DNA of 64,000 nt from Brachypterus glaber (GCA_958510825.1 OY294052.1:2687816-2751815); one strand, 5' to 3'. Shown: positions 33,697 through 44,686, counted from the first letter of the stretch. Notes: generated by a model from the letters alone, not told the origin. Program-made: numbers and translations.

Positions 33697-33975
33697 GTGT
33701 TGTTCGCAACGAACTAACAACTCTTCTTTCTAGAATACACATACCGTTAATATAAAGTATCGCCAACATCTCGGTTTGTTTGTAAACAAATAGTAGGTAT
33801 ATTCAGGCCTAAACAATAACAATTACCAGTAACTGTTATTGTTGTCTCTGTTAGAACAAATCTGTGCGAGTAAGACAGACAAATGTATATGTTGGCTACG
33901 TTTTTGTCAGTTTTTACAAATGAAATGCCTATTCTAGAGAGAAGAGTTATTAGTTCGTTGGTTGTTTGCGTACTT
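33697..33975. mobile_element. Inverted-repeat element with AACGAACTAACAAC ends
   Basis: Arms of about 35 bp: CAACGAACTAACAACTCTTC... TAGAAT at the left and ATTCTAGAGAGAAGAGTTAT... CGTTGG at the right. A smaller hairpin (AACAATAACA / TGTTATTGTT, about 33812-33842) lies within. No coding content. Confidence 0.65.
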
Positions 33976-34088
33976 TTAACGTGTACTTAATAAATAAATT
34001 GTATTTATTAACTAAATATGTACATATTTGACAATGACTTACCATGAGAAACATTTTGTTGTGTTAAGTCATGTGGGTAATCGAGTGA

Positions 34089-34215
34089 TATAGTGCGAAG
34101 TAAGGTTATTAGGCAGGAGTAGGAAAGCTGCGGAGTAGGGTTGTTGTAGAGTAGGGATATTATGAAGTAAGGATGTCAGGGAGTAGAAAAAATAAGAATA
34201 GGGGTGTTAGTCACC
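34089..34215 (+). repeat. Degenerate purine-rich tandem repeat
   Basis: Imperfect units of about 17-19 bases built on GAGTAGGG-TTGTTGTA (variants GAAGTAAGGTTATTAG, GAGTAGGGATATTATG, GGAGTAGAAAAAATAAG). One strand is strongly purine-biased. Confidence 0.55.
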
Positions 34216-34595
34216 CTAAAAAATGTGCCTACACGATGCACAACTGGCATAAGAATAGTGCTATCTCTTTTTAATTTTAAGAAATAGTCAAGAAAAATTA
34301 CTTAGGTAATTTAGTAAGGTAAAAAAGTGCTTAACATGTTTATGGATGCGGAATAGTATGTGTTAAGGTGAAGCTATCTAATTTTAATTTAAACCGCGTT
34401 TCTCATTACCATAATTCCCCCCTTTGCAAAGTTATAGTTAGCTATTTCATAAATTAACTGGGTCTTTTACGTTTTATAGTGCTTAGCTATCTTGATAGCA
34501 GCTGATGTATTCGATGCATTTAATTTTAATATACTATCTACTAATAGTAGAGTACTCTAAATATACATAAATACTATATTTAAAATACCCAAAAA
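34216..34595. other. No feature recognised
   Basis: AT-rich spacer with a small palindrome CTACTAATAGTAG at about 34539. Confidence 0.35.
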
Positions 34596-34955
34596 CAATA
34601 TATTAATTTATTATTCCATCAATCTATTTTCTAATCATCGTACAGCAGCCCGAAACTGTCAGTCTACAGTTTCGGGCTGCTGGCCCTCTTCAGTACCAAG
34701 AGTCAACTCTGCACGCTGATTAAGAAAACTTTTTTAGATTTTATTCGCAAAAGGAATATAGTCATTAGATTGATGTAGACTTGTGCGTCATCTGTAGCTA
34801 GATGTAGACAACTACTCATACCTCTCCTAGTCTGTTGACTTTGAATGGTGGCAAGTTGGTAGCAAGCAGCCCGAAACTGCCAGTCTACCAATATCACTCG
34901 TACGATGATTAGAAAATATACTGATCAAATAATAAATTAATATTTTTATAATTTT
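34596..34955. mobile_element. Inverted-repeat element with GCAGCCCGAAACTG hairpins
   Basis: About 50-base terminal arms (ATATTAATTTATTATTC... TCTAATCATCGTAC and the inverted partner ending near 34955). Just inside the left arm is a perfect hairpin with 16-base stems, CAGCAGCCCGAAACTG, around TCAGTCTA. The same GCAGCCCGAAACTG-CAGTCTA word occurs a third time at about 34866, in direct orientation. The 64-codon minus frame (34703-34897) inside has no motif. Confidence 0.7.
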
Positions 34956-35550
34956 GTTTAGAATTTCTGTCCTTAACAATATATTAATCCAAATAAATAC
35001 TATTTAATCCAAGTAAAGGATTTCTAAAATAAAAAACACTTCAGTGTTAAATTTAGATATAAATATATAATTAGTTTGTTCTAAAAATGCATGTATTCTT
35101 TGATATAAAATAATACATTTATGTCACAAAAAGTGTTTACATGTTTTCCATGTTTTGAGCTACACTCTAAAATCATCATGCAGAGTGAGTTTCTCTTTTT
35201 CACTGAAATGTATGCATCGGTACATACTTATAAAACAAAGCCCACTTTACCCGACCGCTATAAATCATTTGAGTATATTCATTTGTTTCTAGCCTCTTTA
35301 TACAATGTATACGTATAAACTCTATAGTATAGAGTTGTTAACGTTTACAAATCCGAGTTTTTTGGTATATTCTTCATGCTATACACACAAAGAAACGTTT
35401 GCTTAAAATCAGATCAAGATCAAGTGGCTTGAAAATTTGTATATGATAAGTAAGTACTTGAATCTAATGTTTTTCTTAATTGAAAATGTGCGCATATCTG
35501 ATTTTTGACATCTAAAGCCAAAATATAGTTACCAACACACGAATAACAAT
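34956..35550. other. No feature recognised
   Basis: AT-rich; a 65-codon plus frame (35121-35318) shows no motif. Confidence 0.35.
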
Positions 35551-35888
35551 TTTTATCCAATACATACAGATAATGAGACAATTACCAGCTTTATTTTAAA
35601 TAGATAAATTCAATAATAACCCCCGTGTGGCTTTTACTTTATTGAGTGGATAATTATTTATTTTACCCACTCAACTGTCACTTGTCAAATTATTTTCTTG
35701 TAAATGTCATTAAAATTTTTAATAAAAATATGAATTTCTAAGCTATTTATTGGATAAAACCTTGTATGGCACTCATGGGTAAACCGATATTGCCCTCTCG
35801 AAAATTAACCTGCTTGGCTGACGCCTCGCAGGTTAATTTTCTCATGGGCAATATCTTACTTTACCCACTAGTATCATAAATAACTATT
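35551..35888 (+). mobile_element. Multi-hairpin element D, copy 3
   Basis: Full-length, very similar to copy 2; the large stem (CGAAAATTAACCTGC with GCAGGTTAATTTTC around a TTGGCTGACGCCTC loop) is perfect here. Flanks give no clear target duplication beyond A/T bases. Confidence 0.85.
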
Positions 35889-37378
35889 AGCAGATTTTTT
35901 CGTCTTCACTCTGTTCCTTGACAGAAAATGTCACATTAAGGATCTCTTCACCGTGCGTCTAAAATATGTCGTTTCAAGTAATGGTTTATGCGAGAGTTAT
36001 TACAACTGAGACCTGGCAATTAACCGTTGGTTTTGGGGGCTATGTATGTTAACTGCACGCCAGACGATACGAGATTGCTTCTCGTAAAGTTTAATTAATT
36101 AGTTGCATAAATGAACTTTGAACGTCAAACTTTATTTCTTAACGACTGCTAGGGTTGCCAACACTCGAAAAGCTAATATGGCATTCTAATTAAGCTATTT
36201 CCAAATTACCAGGTTCTGGATAAGGGCGATTACGGAGATTGCCATCCGAGCTCAGAGAGCGAGGTTGGTAACCGTATTTTTCGTCCTTGTATCATAAACT
36301 ACTATTTATTCTCAATTTTAACGCATTATTTTCATCGTGGCCGTCTAAAATCTACTTTCAGGCCTCTAAAATAAACAACTAATACTGTTAGGCCATATTT
36401 TAGCAGTTTCTGATAGAAAATAATTAACATTACAAAATGAAATAACTATTCAGCAGCCCTAACCATAAATCCTGTTGGTACTAGCTTTATCGTGAATAAA
36501 TACAATTTATATGAGGAACAGTAATTTATACTTTGTTTGTTTAAGCTTTTTGTAATTAATGGCTCCATGTAGTTAATCAAAGTTTATCATAAACAGAAAG
36601 GCTGCTTTTTTATTTGTTAAACCGATGTATATAGGCTAATAAATTGGTCAAATATTTGTATTTAAAACATACAAGTTTTAAAAATACTCTAAAAGTGTAA
36701 TTTTCTTATTTTTTGTTATGACAAAACTGATGCCAACTGAGAACGTTGATTTAAAGTGTGCTCGATGTACCATGGTCCTAATTTTTTTTGATTGGCTGAC
36801 TTAATTACACAGAGCGACATGTCGCGGATTTTTTGCATACCTAGATACAAAGTTGTTTTAAATTATATAAAACCTATAACTTTTAAATAGCTTGACTTGA
36901 AATTGTAGACTTAAAAAAGCAATAGAAATTTATATTCCCATATACAGGTATATTAAAAAAAAATAAAATAGCTCCTCGTTTTAATGTGATTTTATATATT
37001 TAAGTACATATATTTTTTGTTTGTTTTAGGTATGGTTAATTTTTATATACATTTAAAGGGTAAGTTACAAACCTGAATGCGAGAGTGACACACAAAAACA
37101 AACAGGGGCTAGTCCCAAAGATTTGGACAGGAGTGGTTATGTAATGTCCAGACCTTTCTTTACCCCTTTGACTCCCGGAAATTTGATTTTGCCCATTTTG
37201 ACATGATAATGAAATATCTATTAGTTTTGGGTCAAATGATCAAGATGTAAGCAGATCCAGGAAAAATTTCAGGACCTTCGCAATTGTGAATTGCAAAATG
37301 GAACGTTATTTATCCTCGAATAATTTTCTACAAGAAATTTAATATGTATATCAATTATAATATGCATACCGGGTGAGT
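35889..37378. other. No feature recognised
   Basis: About 1.5 kb. The part at 35900-36300 is somewhat less AT-rich (for example GCACGCCAGACGATACGAG), and CCAGGTTCTGGATAAGGGCG at 36210 faintly resembles the repeat G core. No open frame of note. Confidence 0.4.
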
Positions 37379-37604
37379 TTCAATCCATGTACACCCCCTA
37401 AAATGGGACTGTTTTCAGTCCGATCAAAGATATTTTTTTGTAGCTTATATTTCTAAACAAGGGCTACAAAATGGCCTACAAATTGCAAATTTTGTACGCC
37501 ATTTTGTAGCCCTTATTAAGAAATATAAGCTACAAAAAATTTGCTTTGATCGGGCTGAAAACAATCCCATTTTAGGGGACGTACGTGGATTGAAACTCAC
37601 CCGG
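37379..37604. mobile_element. Near-perfect foldback with CCGGGTGAGTTTC ends, 226 bp
   Basis: CCGGGTGAGTTTCAATCCATG is mirrored at the right by GTGGATTGAAACTCACCCGG. The arms continue (CCCTAAAATGGGA, TGTAGCTTATATTTCT, AAGGGCTACAAAATGG) almost to the middle, leaving a loop of about 25 bases. TA precedes the left end; TT follows the right, probably a mutated TA. Confidence 0.85.
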
Positions 37605-38258
37605 TTTGGATACATGTAAATTTAATATGGTTTCGTGTCGAAAAAATAAGTTATTGTAATCATAAAATCATTGACATTTGACACTCTTGTCGCGCTTTTC
37701 AGTATTTTACGATCCCTTACAAACTACCGATTGCAGAAAAAATGAAACGAGACTAAATTATGACCCGTTTTTAGCACAAAACTTTAATAATCAAAATTTG
37801 GGTTGCAAGGACCAATCGACCGTTCTCTTTGTTAATTTTATCCATCCAAATGTTGCTGGGAAACAGTGTGACTACTTGATGTATTTCAGTAAATAGAAAA
37901 TGAAAAAGATCTGCTATCAATATAATTTTAAATCGTTAAATCAATTATTTCGCATTGTTAATAGAAATGGAATAGATGGTAAAAATATTTTAAAGGAAAT
38001 TGAAATTGTAATCGTTTATTTGAATCTTTTTAAATTAATTTTCGTTTATTTTAAGTAAAAACATTTTAATAAAACGATTTTTTTAACCAAATCATGATTT
38101 CAGGTTGCCTTAAAAAATATTTCCTGCAATTATAAAATGTTGCCTAACTTTACACCGTAGGATATTACGGCATCATCGTAAATTAAAAAGGTAAATTTTA
38201 AAACAGTAAAAAAATTGGTTTAAATCGTATAAATTTTATAATTTAATAAAATAAACTA
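37605..38258. other. No feature recognised
   Basis: A 72-codon plus frame (37678-37896) has no motif. The rest is AT-rich. Confidence 0.35.
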
Positions 38259-38683
38259 CCCGGAAAGAAATTAGTGGGCTCTGCGCTATACATTATAAGA
38301 TATTTGGTAACAGTGACAAATTATAGTGATTTAAGCTATAGATTATAAGGGACACAATAACTAATAATGTTAAAAATAAATTGGAAACGATTATATATAT
38401 TACAGACACGATTATATTTATTACAGGCACTATTATAAATTTACAGAAATTTTATTATATTATAAAAATTATTAGCACGGACAATAATTAAATCTATTTA
38501 AGCTATAAATGCCATACTATTTGTTATATTTTATTATTCACTAAACAATTAAAGTATTTCATATAAATTTTTACACTGACTGCCATAATTGTAAGAGAAA
38601 GCCTTGTATTTATATAATAAGCGATTATAATTTGCTTGGTAGATGTGTGTTATAGCGCTCCTAGCTATAATTTTTTTTCCGTG
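38259..38683 (+). mobile_element. TA-flanked MITE, family C, copy 3
   Basis: 425 bp, nearly identical to copy 2. The left tip reads CCCGGAAAG (one change from CACGGAAAG), and TA lies at both flanks (38257-38258 and 38684-38685). A small insertion (GA in GGTAGATGTGTG) is private to this copy. Confidence 0.9.
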
Positions 38684-38915
38684 TATACCTACTGTATGTT
38701 TTTCAGTATTAAATAAAGTTAATTTAGTATAGAATATATTCGTGTCGGAAAAAGGATACGATTTAAAGTATGTAGAATAAATTCCAGGGGACCGCGGTCT
38801 CAATGTAAATGTGGATCACGAGTATTTTTCTTTTTCCGGCTAATAAATGAGAAACGTAAACTGCAGTAAATATGCTCGAAAATGTTTGAACCAGTGGCGT
38901 GTCAGATGAAACATT
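38684..38915. other. No feature recognised
   Basis: Spacer partly covered by an 84-codon minus frame (38549-38803) that begins outside and reads into MITE C; not a gene. Confidence 0.35.
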
Positions 38916-39097
38916 CTATGGTCTGTTATATCAAGCAAGATAGTGGTTTGAATAGTATATGTTTGTGTATAGAATATAGTTATGTTTTATAAAATAAACT
39001 ACGCAGTATATTCGCACATCCAATATTCGAATCTGTTTTGAAAATATTCACTGTGCGATTTTTAATTTACTATCTTGCTTGATGAAACAGACCATAG
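38916..39097. mobile_element. Small inverted-repeat element, 182 bp
   Basis: CTATGGTCTGTTATATCAAG continuing to CAAGATAGT is mirrored at the right end (ACTATCTTGCTTGATG to AACAGACCATAG). The arms are about 28-30 bp. It directly abuts the truncated edge of D copy 4. Confidence 0.75.
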
Positions 39098-39342
39098 TAT
39101 CGAGAGGGCAATATTGGTTTACCCATGAGTGCCATACAAGGTTTTATCCAATAAATAGCTTAGAAATTCATATTTTTATTAAAAATTTTAATGACATTTA
39201 CAAGAAAATAATTTGACAAGTGACAGTTGAGTGGGTAAAATAAATAATTATCCACTCAATAAAGTAAGAACCACGCGGGGGTTATTATTGAGTTTATCTA
39301 TTTAAAATAAAGCTGTCTTATTATCTGTATGTATTGGATAAA
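39098..39342 (-). mobile_element. Multi-hairpin element D, copy 4 (truncated)
   Basis: Inverted orientation. It begins at TCGAGAGGGCAATATTGG, which in complete copies is exactly the loop side of the large stem, so the outer half of that hairpin is missing. The rest, through the GTGGGTAAAATAAATAATT and TGTATGTATTGGATAAAA parts, is intact. Confidence 0.8.
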
Positions 39343-39644
39343 AGTAATTTTTTGACTTTCTGATATGCATTTTTTTCTTTCAGAATTCGTTGATCTAAAT
39401 CATTTTTAAATCAAAATTTAAAACACGCCTTTTTGAGAAAAACGATTCATTTGTTAAAAAAAGTACGAGATATTGAAAAAAAAATGGAGTTGACAGTTGA
39501 TTTTATCTCAAAAAAAGTTTCTATTAACTTTTGTGCTAAACCATATTCTTAAGAAGCTAGGGCTCCAGTCGTATATATTTTATAAAAACAGTTGAATTAA
39601 AACATGCTTATTCTTAGTCTCACCTTGTTAATTTTTTACTTCAC
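39343..39644. other. No feature recognised
   Basis: AT-rich spacer between element D copy 4 and repeat W. Confidence 0.3.
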
Positions 39645-39953
39645 CCGAGGAAAGTCTTGCGTAAATAGAAAAAAATTGAATTTTTTTTATTATGGTCCAT
39701 AGGTTGATTATCCAGAGTTCTAGGCTGGGATTGTTTCTGGTAAAAATCGTAGTGGGGTAAGGGGATAAAATGGGGTAACAACAAATTTTTTCAAATAAAT
39801 ATTTTTTAATTTATCTTTCGTTTTACGAAAAAAAAAATATATATATTTTTTAATTTTTATATATATATTTTTTTATTTCTTTTATTTTTGATTTTAATGC
39901 AGTTAGGCCTATAGGGTAAATTATTTTGTTGGTAGCAGTGTAATAAAATAATC
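39645..39953 (+). repeat. Repeat W, copy 2 (lacks the GTCT block)
   Basis: Matches 49452-49832: CCCGAGGAAAGTC at the left, GGTCCATAGGTTGATT / GCTGGGATTG in the middle, GGGGTAAGGGGATAAAA, and AGGCCTATAGGGTAAATT with TTTTGTTGGTAGCAGTGT at the right. The microsatellite and its neighbourhood present in copy 3 are absent here. Confidence 0.6.
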
Positions 39954-40205
39954 CATTAAAAGTTAAATTAAAAATAAAACATAAATTTTGAAATTTTTAA
40001 TATTTTCCCATGTGAATTAGCAGCGTAAATGGCACAGATACAAATAAATCACTCTGCTCAGTTTAATTTATAAGAAAAAAGAAATAAAATTACAAAAGGA
40101 CTAAACTTTAATTAGAACCAAGAATAATTCATTGTAAATTTTCGTCTGATAACAAAAGAAGTTTTAATTTGGTTTGTTTAAATCACGTTTTTTTTTTGTA
40201 ATTAA

Positions 40206-41862
40206 CATTTTACCAGAAATCGTGAGGAACAGCTACGTGCCAATGCATTGGCTACCAAATTCCGTAACAAAGACTTTGTTTCATTCTGGAAATCTACCTC
40301 GTCTATGGTTGTGAAAAAGTCTACGATAGCCACTACTATCGATGGGATCTTAGGAGAAAGTGACATAGCCCAGCTCTGGGGTACCAACTTTGAAAATTCT
40401 GGCAATTTATATCCCTCTAATAATGTACCTGATGAATTTAATCTACTCGCTGATGAGTGTCCTATAATATCTGCTCTGGAAGTTGGAAATGCAATCAAAT
40501 CCCTTAAGCGTAGCAAATCTGCTGGCTGGGATGGAATTTGCCCTGAACACCTGATATATTCTGGTAAAAGAGTCTCCGTTCTTCTTAGCATTTGTTTTAC
40601 AACAATGTTACGTCATGGTTTTATATCGAACGACCTAACTAAAACCATATTTGTACCTGTTCTTAAGAATAAGACTGGAGACGTGTCTGCATCGTCCAAC
40701 TATAGGCCTATTGCTCTTTCTACGGCTATGTCTAAAGTTCTTGAAATCATAATGCTTAATGTGCTCAGCCCCTTTCTCTCCACGGAACCTAACCAGTTTG
40801 GTTTTAAGAAGCGTTTAGGAACCTCCGAAGCTGTTTTTTGTACTCAAGGAAACTATTAGATACTATGTCAACCTGAAAACTCCTGTATATGCTCTATTCC
40901 TTGACCTCAGTAAGGCTTTCGACCGAGTACATCATCCAACCCTCATGAAGATTCTTAAGGAGCGAGGAGCGCCTTCTCTCTGGTTGCGGCTTTTGTCGCA
41001 TTGGAACAATAACGTAGTCGGAGTTGCCAGATGAGGTTCCAGTTTATCTCCACCGTTCTATATCAGAAATGGTGTGCGTCAGGGTAGCCTTCTTTCACCT
41101 GATGTATTTAATGCCTACATCGACAGTCTTTACCTTCGTCTAAAACTCTCCGGTGTTGGGTGCTATATCAATGGAGTGCTAATTAACTGCCTTAGCTATG
41201 CGGATGATATGGTTCTGCTGTGCCCTTCCCTTGAGGGACTGTATAAACTCATTAGGATATGTGAAGATTTCGCTGTAGAGCACCACCTTGTATATAATGT
41301 CAACAAAACCTGTGCCATGGTGTTCAGACCTTCTAATTATAAAGACTTAGTGGTGCCCCCGATCAAACTTAACGGTAGTCTTATAAGTATAGTGTCGCAA
41401 TTCAAATACTTAGGGCATATTCTAACCTGTGATCTCTCCGATAATCTCGACATTCAGAGACAGTACAAAGCCCTCTGCGTCCGTGCTAATATGTTAACCC
41501 GTCGTTTCTCCAAGTGTAACTCTGACATTAAAAAACTGTTATTTCAAACATATTGCTCAGGGATCTACATGTCCGAACTTTGGTGTAATTATACACTGGG
41601 ATGGTGGAATAAACTGCGCGTGTGCTATAATAATGCGTTTAGACTCTTAAATAACATACCGAGATTTTCTAGTGCTAGTGAAATGTTTGCTACGGCTCGT
41701 GTTAATGGCTTCCTAGCTATTCGTAGATTTCGGGCTTTTGGGTTCCGCGATCGGCTGTATAAATCTTCCAACCTCTTTATTGTGGCTCTGCTAAGGAGTG
41801 ACATTCTATGGCGTTCCAATCTATGGCATACCTGGAGTAGAGTTTTAATGGGGGGACGGTAG
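40206..41862 (+). pseudogene. Reverse transcriptase, disrupted by one frameshift and one stop
   Basis: RNA-directed DNA polymerase of a non-LTR retrotransposon. Part 1 (40206-40859) has the NAIKSLKRSKSAGWDGI and SNYRPIALSTAMSKVLE motifs of RT blocks 1-2 and ends in NQFGFKK. Part 2 (about 40840-41862) has FLDLSKAFDRVHH, NGVRQGSLLSPDVFN, the catalytic SYADDMVLL at about 41195-41221, the thumb motif QFKYLGHIL and a C-terminal domain ending MGGR. The frame shifts in a T6 run at 40834-40839 where five T would keep the frame, and a TGA at 41032-41034 sits where relatives usually have Trp. Only two lesions in about 1.65 kb imply recent decay. Several apparent frames on the minus strand are shadows. 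Confidence 0.9.
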
Positions 41863-41992
41863 CTCTTTTGAACTTTTGTATATTGGCTAATTATTAATTT
41901 TCTTGTAGATATTTTGTATGTTTTGTATTTTTTTCTTTTTTTTTGTATTTTTTGTATATGGCCCTCTGGGCTGGAATAAAGGATTATTATTT
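40206..41992 (+). mobile_element. 5'-truncated CR1/Jockey-like non-LTR retrotransposon
   Basis: Contains the second half of an RT open frame, a short 3' UTR and an AATAAAGGATTATTATTTTA tail. The 5' edge is abrupt at about 40206 within coding sequence: endonuclease, gag-like ORF and 5' UTR are missing, which is typical for incomplete reverse transcription of LINEs. The element is clearly GC-richer than its surroundings, so the insertion is fairly young. The 3' UTR (41863-41992) includes GGCCCTCTGGGCTGG, a small palindrome. Clade is by motif resemblance only: CR1/L2/Jockey-like; I cannot narrow it further. Confidence 0.85.
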
Positions 41993-42212
41993 TATAATTT
42001 TTTTAATATATTTCTGTTTGTGGTTTATACCCCTTTCTGGTAACTTTTCCAGTGTCGCGCAATTTTTATTTACAACTGATTTTATTTAGAGTAAAAAATA
42101 ATCATATATTATAATTTTGACTTATTTTAATATCTTAAAACACAAACTAGGAATCGAAAAATTTTGCGCTTAGCGCCATATCGTTGTTGGAAAATCCGGC
42201 TCTGCGTATATA

Positions 42213-42946
42213 CCGGGTGTCCCAACTATTTACCCAGCGATTTTCTCGAAAACTAAAAGAGATAATCAAGTTCTGCGAAAACTATCTTAAATTAAACAAC
42301 TTAAACTATCTTTTAGGATATATTTGATACTTTCAGCTCTTAAAATATGGACAGGGGGGCATGGGGGGGGAGTTTTTTTAATGGAAAAGGGGGTCGTGTG
42401 ATACATCATTTTAAAGCGAATAAAATTCTCTATTGGACTGTATATTTTTTAATTTTTTAAACAATTTTTTTAAGGTTTTGATTCTTTAATTTTTTGTACT
42501 AAAAATGCGATTTTTTATATTTTATTTTTTGTAAATTTTTATTTATGTCAATTAAAATTAGTTTAAAAGTATAATTTACTTTTTTTCGTTTCATGAAATT
42601 AGTAACTTTTAAAAAATTGTTTGATTTTTACTTTTATTTTAGAGTAATTTTGACAAAAATACCCATTTTCAACCCTATATTAAACTAAAAAAAAAATTAA
42701 AAAATTAACAAATATATAGTTAAATGGAGAATTTAATAAGCTTTAAAAAGATGTATCACACGACCCTCCTTTCCATTAAAAAAAATGTTCCCCGATGGCC
42801 CCCTGCCCACATTTTAAGAGCTGAAAGTATCAAATATATGCTAAAAGATAGTTTAAGTTGTCCTATTTAAGATGGTTTTCGCAGAATTTGATTATCTCTT
42901 TAAGTTTTCGAGAAAATCGTTGGGTAAATAGAGTTGGGACACCCGG
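42213..42946. mobile_element. TA-flanked foldback with CCGGGTGTCCCAAC ends, 734 bp
   Basis: Left CCGGGTGTCCCAACTATTTAC is mirrored by the right end AGTTGGGACACCCGG, TA on both sides. Arms of about 240 bp match through GATTTTCTCGAAAACT, CTTTCAGCTCTTAAAATATG, a G-rich run (GACAGGGGGGCATGGGGGG) and GGTCGTGTGATACATC. The loop is strongly AT-rich. No transposase frame. Confidence 0.85.
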
Positions 42947-43119
42947 TATGTTAATCGCATTTTCAAGAACCCCCATTTAAATGCTGTTTTTGATAACATA
43001 AGCTTATTTAAATGATGTTTTTGATAATACATCATTATTTTTCTCTGAAAAAATGTATACTCATGCCAATGCAGGTCTTATTTTTTATAGCTATAGTTAG
43101 TTGTAATAAATAATTGACA

Positions 43120-43265
43120 GGATCCCTCAAATTTTATATTTGTTGTTTTCAAGTTGGTATACATGCATAATATACATATTATGTAAGTTCAATTAACTAA
43201 ATAATTGTCAGCAGATTGGTCTCATTTTTAATTTTAGGGTTATATATGTTGACAGTCCTGCTAAA
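43120..43265 (+). repeat. Repeat V, short copy
   Basis: TATTTGTTGTTTTCAAGTTGG followed by TATACATGCAT matches 45304-45376 and 56664-56730. The following ATTGTCAGCAGATTGG and GGTTATATATGTTGACAG match the right parts of the V copies (about 45991-46035 and 57057-57075). The three copies seem to differ by the amount of internal sequence retained. Confidence 0.45.
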
Positions 43266-43443
43266 CACATATTTTTGTGTTAAGTTGTGAAAACAATATA
43301 ATATATATGAGAATTTCTGAAAAACTTGTGAAAAACTTAATATACTTGTATGACGAAATATTTATTTATTTACTTAAAGTCATGAACCAAACCTGTTTTA
43401 ACTACATACCTAAAAACGAGGCATTTTTTGTATTAAGTATCAA

Positions 43444-43813
43444 TATTAGGGTGGACCTTATTTTTTTATTATCTTGAAATTTTCATTTAAATGTAACTAG
43501 AAAATTCTAAAAATATGAGAGTGATCAAACTTCTCTAAGGGTGCTAAAAGGGGCCCTAAAATTCGTAAAATGACTATAAATCATAAAAAGTCGTTGAAAA
43601 TTCTGTAATTTTTGTATTTGAAAAAGCCCTTTAAATTTTTCACTTATACGAAAATTACAGACAATTTTCAACGATTTTTTACGATTTATGGTAATATTAA
43701 GAATTTTAGGGTCCCCATTACAGAAGTTTGATCCCTCTTATATTTTCAGAATTTTCTAGTTACACCTAAATGAAAATTTTAAGATAATAAAAAATATATG
43801 ATCCACCCTAATA
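43444..43813. mobile_element. Foldback element P, copy 1
   Basis: Left TATTAGGGTGGACCTTATTT is mirrored at the right by GATCCACCCTAATA. The arms are complementary for most of their length: AATTTTCATTTAAATGTAAC, TAGAAAATTCTAAAAATATG, GATCAAACTTCTCTAAGG, and CCTAAAATTCGTAAAATG. The loop is near 43620. A second, interrupted copy lies at 58513-59693. Confidence 0.8.
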
Positions 43814-44087
43814 CAATATATCATTATTTTGACCTGGAAAAAAAACCATAAATCTAAACTTTACACACGCAGAGATATGGATATGTTGTAATCGTGATAA
43901 AGCATAAATCAATCTACTTTAGACTCCTATTATTCTATTTTCTATTTACGCCAGAGATCCTGCTTCCAAGTCGCGTACCAATAACATAGTTCTACAAAAT
44001 ATCAGAAGTAGACACACATACAGACAAACAATTATTACTCGGTCGTTCCGCGTCAACTGCAACCACAGCATCACAAATTAAATATTA
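43814..44087. other. No feature recognised
   Basis: Spacer; somewhat GC-richer near 43950-44070, no frame or family identified. Confidence 0.3.
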
Positions 44088-44420
44088 TTTATCCAATACA
44101 TACAGATAATGAGACAATTACCAGCTTTATTTTAAATAGATAAACTCAATAATAACCCCCGCGTGGCTTTTACTTTATTGATTGGATTATTATTTATTTT
44201 ACCCACTCAACTGTCACTTGTCAAATTATTTTCTTGTAAATGTCATTAAAATTTTTAATAAAAATATTAATTTCTAAGATATTTATTGGATAAAACCTTG
44301 TATGTCACTCATGGGTAAACCGATATTGCCCTCTCGAAAATTAACCTGCTTGGCTGACGCCTTACAGGTTAATTTTCTCATGGGCAATATCTTACTTTAC
44401 CCACTAGTACCATAAATAAG
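44088..44420 (+). mobile_element. Multi-hairpin element D, copy 5
   Basis: Full-length, with a few point changes (for example GCCTTACAGG in the large stem's loop side where others read GCCTCGCAGG). Its right end meets the LTR described next. Confidence 0.85.
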
Positions 44421-44422
44421 TA

Positions 44423-44683
44423 TGTTATAATTTACTATTCCTTAGCATTTATGCCCTATCGACAAGCGTGCAAGAGGTTCTTGAAACCAGAGATTGGTTC
44501 CTTTTTTGGACGGTCGTTATGTTTTATCCAGTCTCTGCTTTTAGCAGCAGATATCTTATCACCAAACATTAATTTTAAGCAATATAAGAGGAATCGGTTA
44601 AAACATGTTCTTTGACATGACTAAGCTTTGGGAAAAAAGCACCTCTCTTAAATAATGGTAGAACTTATATTTTGCATGCTACA
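44423..44683 (+). mobile_element. LTR of a retrotransposon, 261 bp
   Basis: Begins TGTTATAATTTACTATTCC and ends GCATGCTACA, i.e. the TG...CA ends expected of an LTR, and is followed after three bases by a primer-binding site. An ATATAAG box at about 44583 could be its promoter. No second LTR and no gag/pol sequence are found downstream, so this is the 5' remnant of an element, probably Ty3/gypsy or BEL type; the class cannot be decided from the LTR alone. Confidence 0.6.
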
Positions 44684-44686
44684 CTT

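Noticed and set aside
40430..40450. CTGATGAG word as a hammerhead ribozyme core
   Set aside because: It is inside the RT coding sequence; no GAAA core partner or stems I-III could be drawn.
40202..40591. 129-codon minus-strand frame, and 41625-41819 minus
   Set aside because: Shadow frames opposite the reverse transcriptase; the plus strand has the RT motifs.
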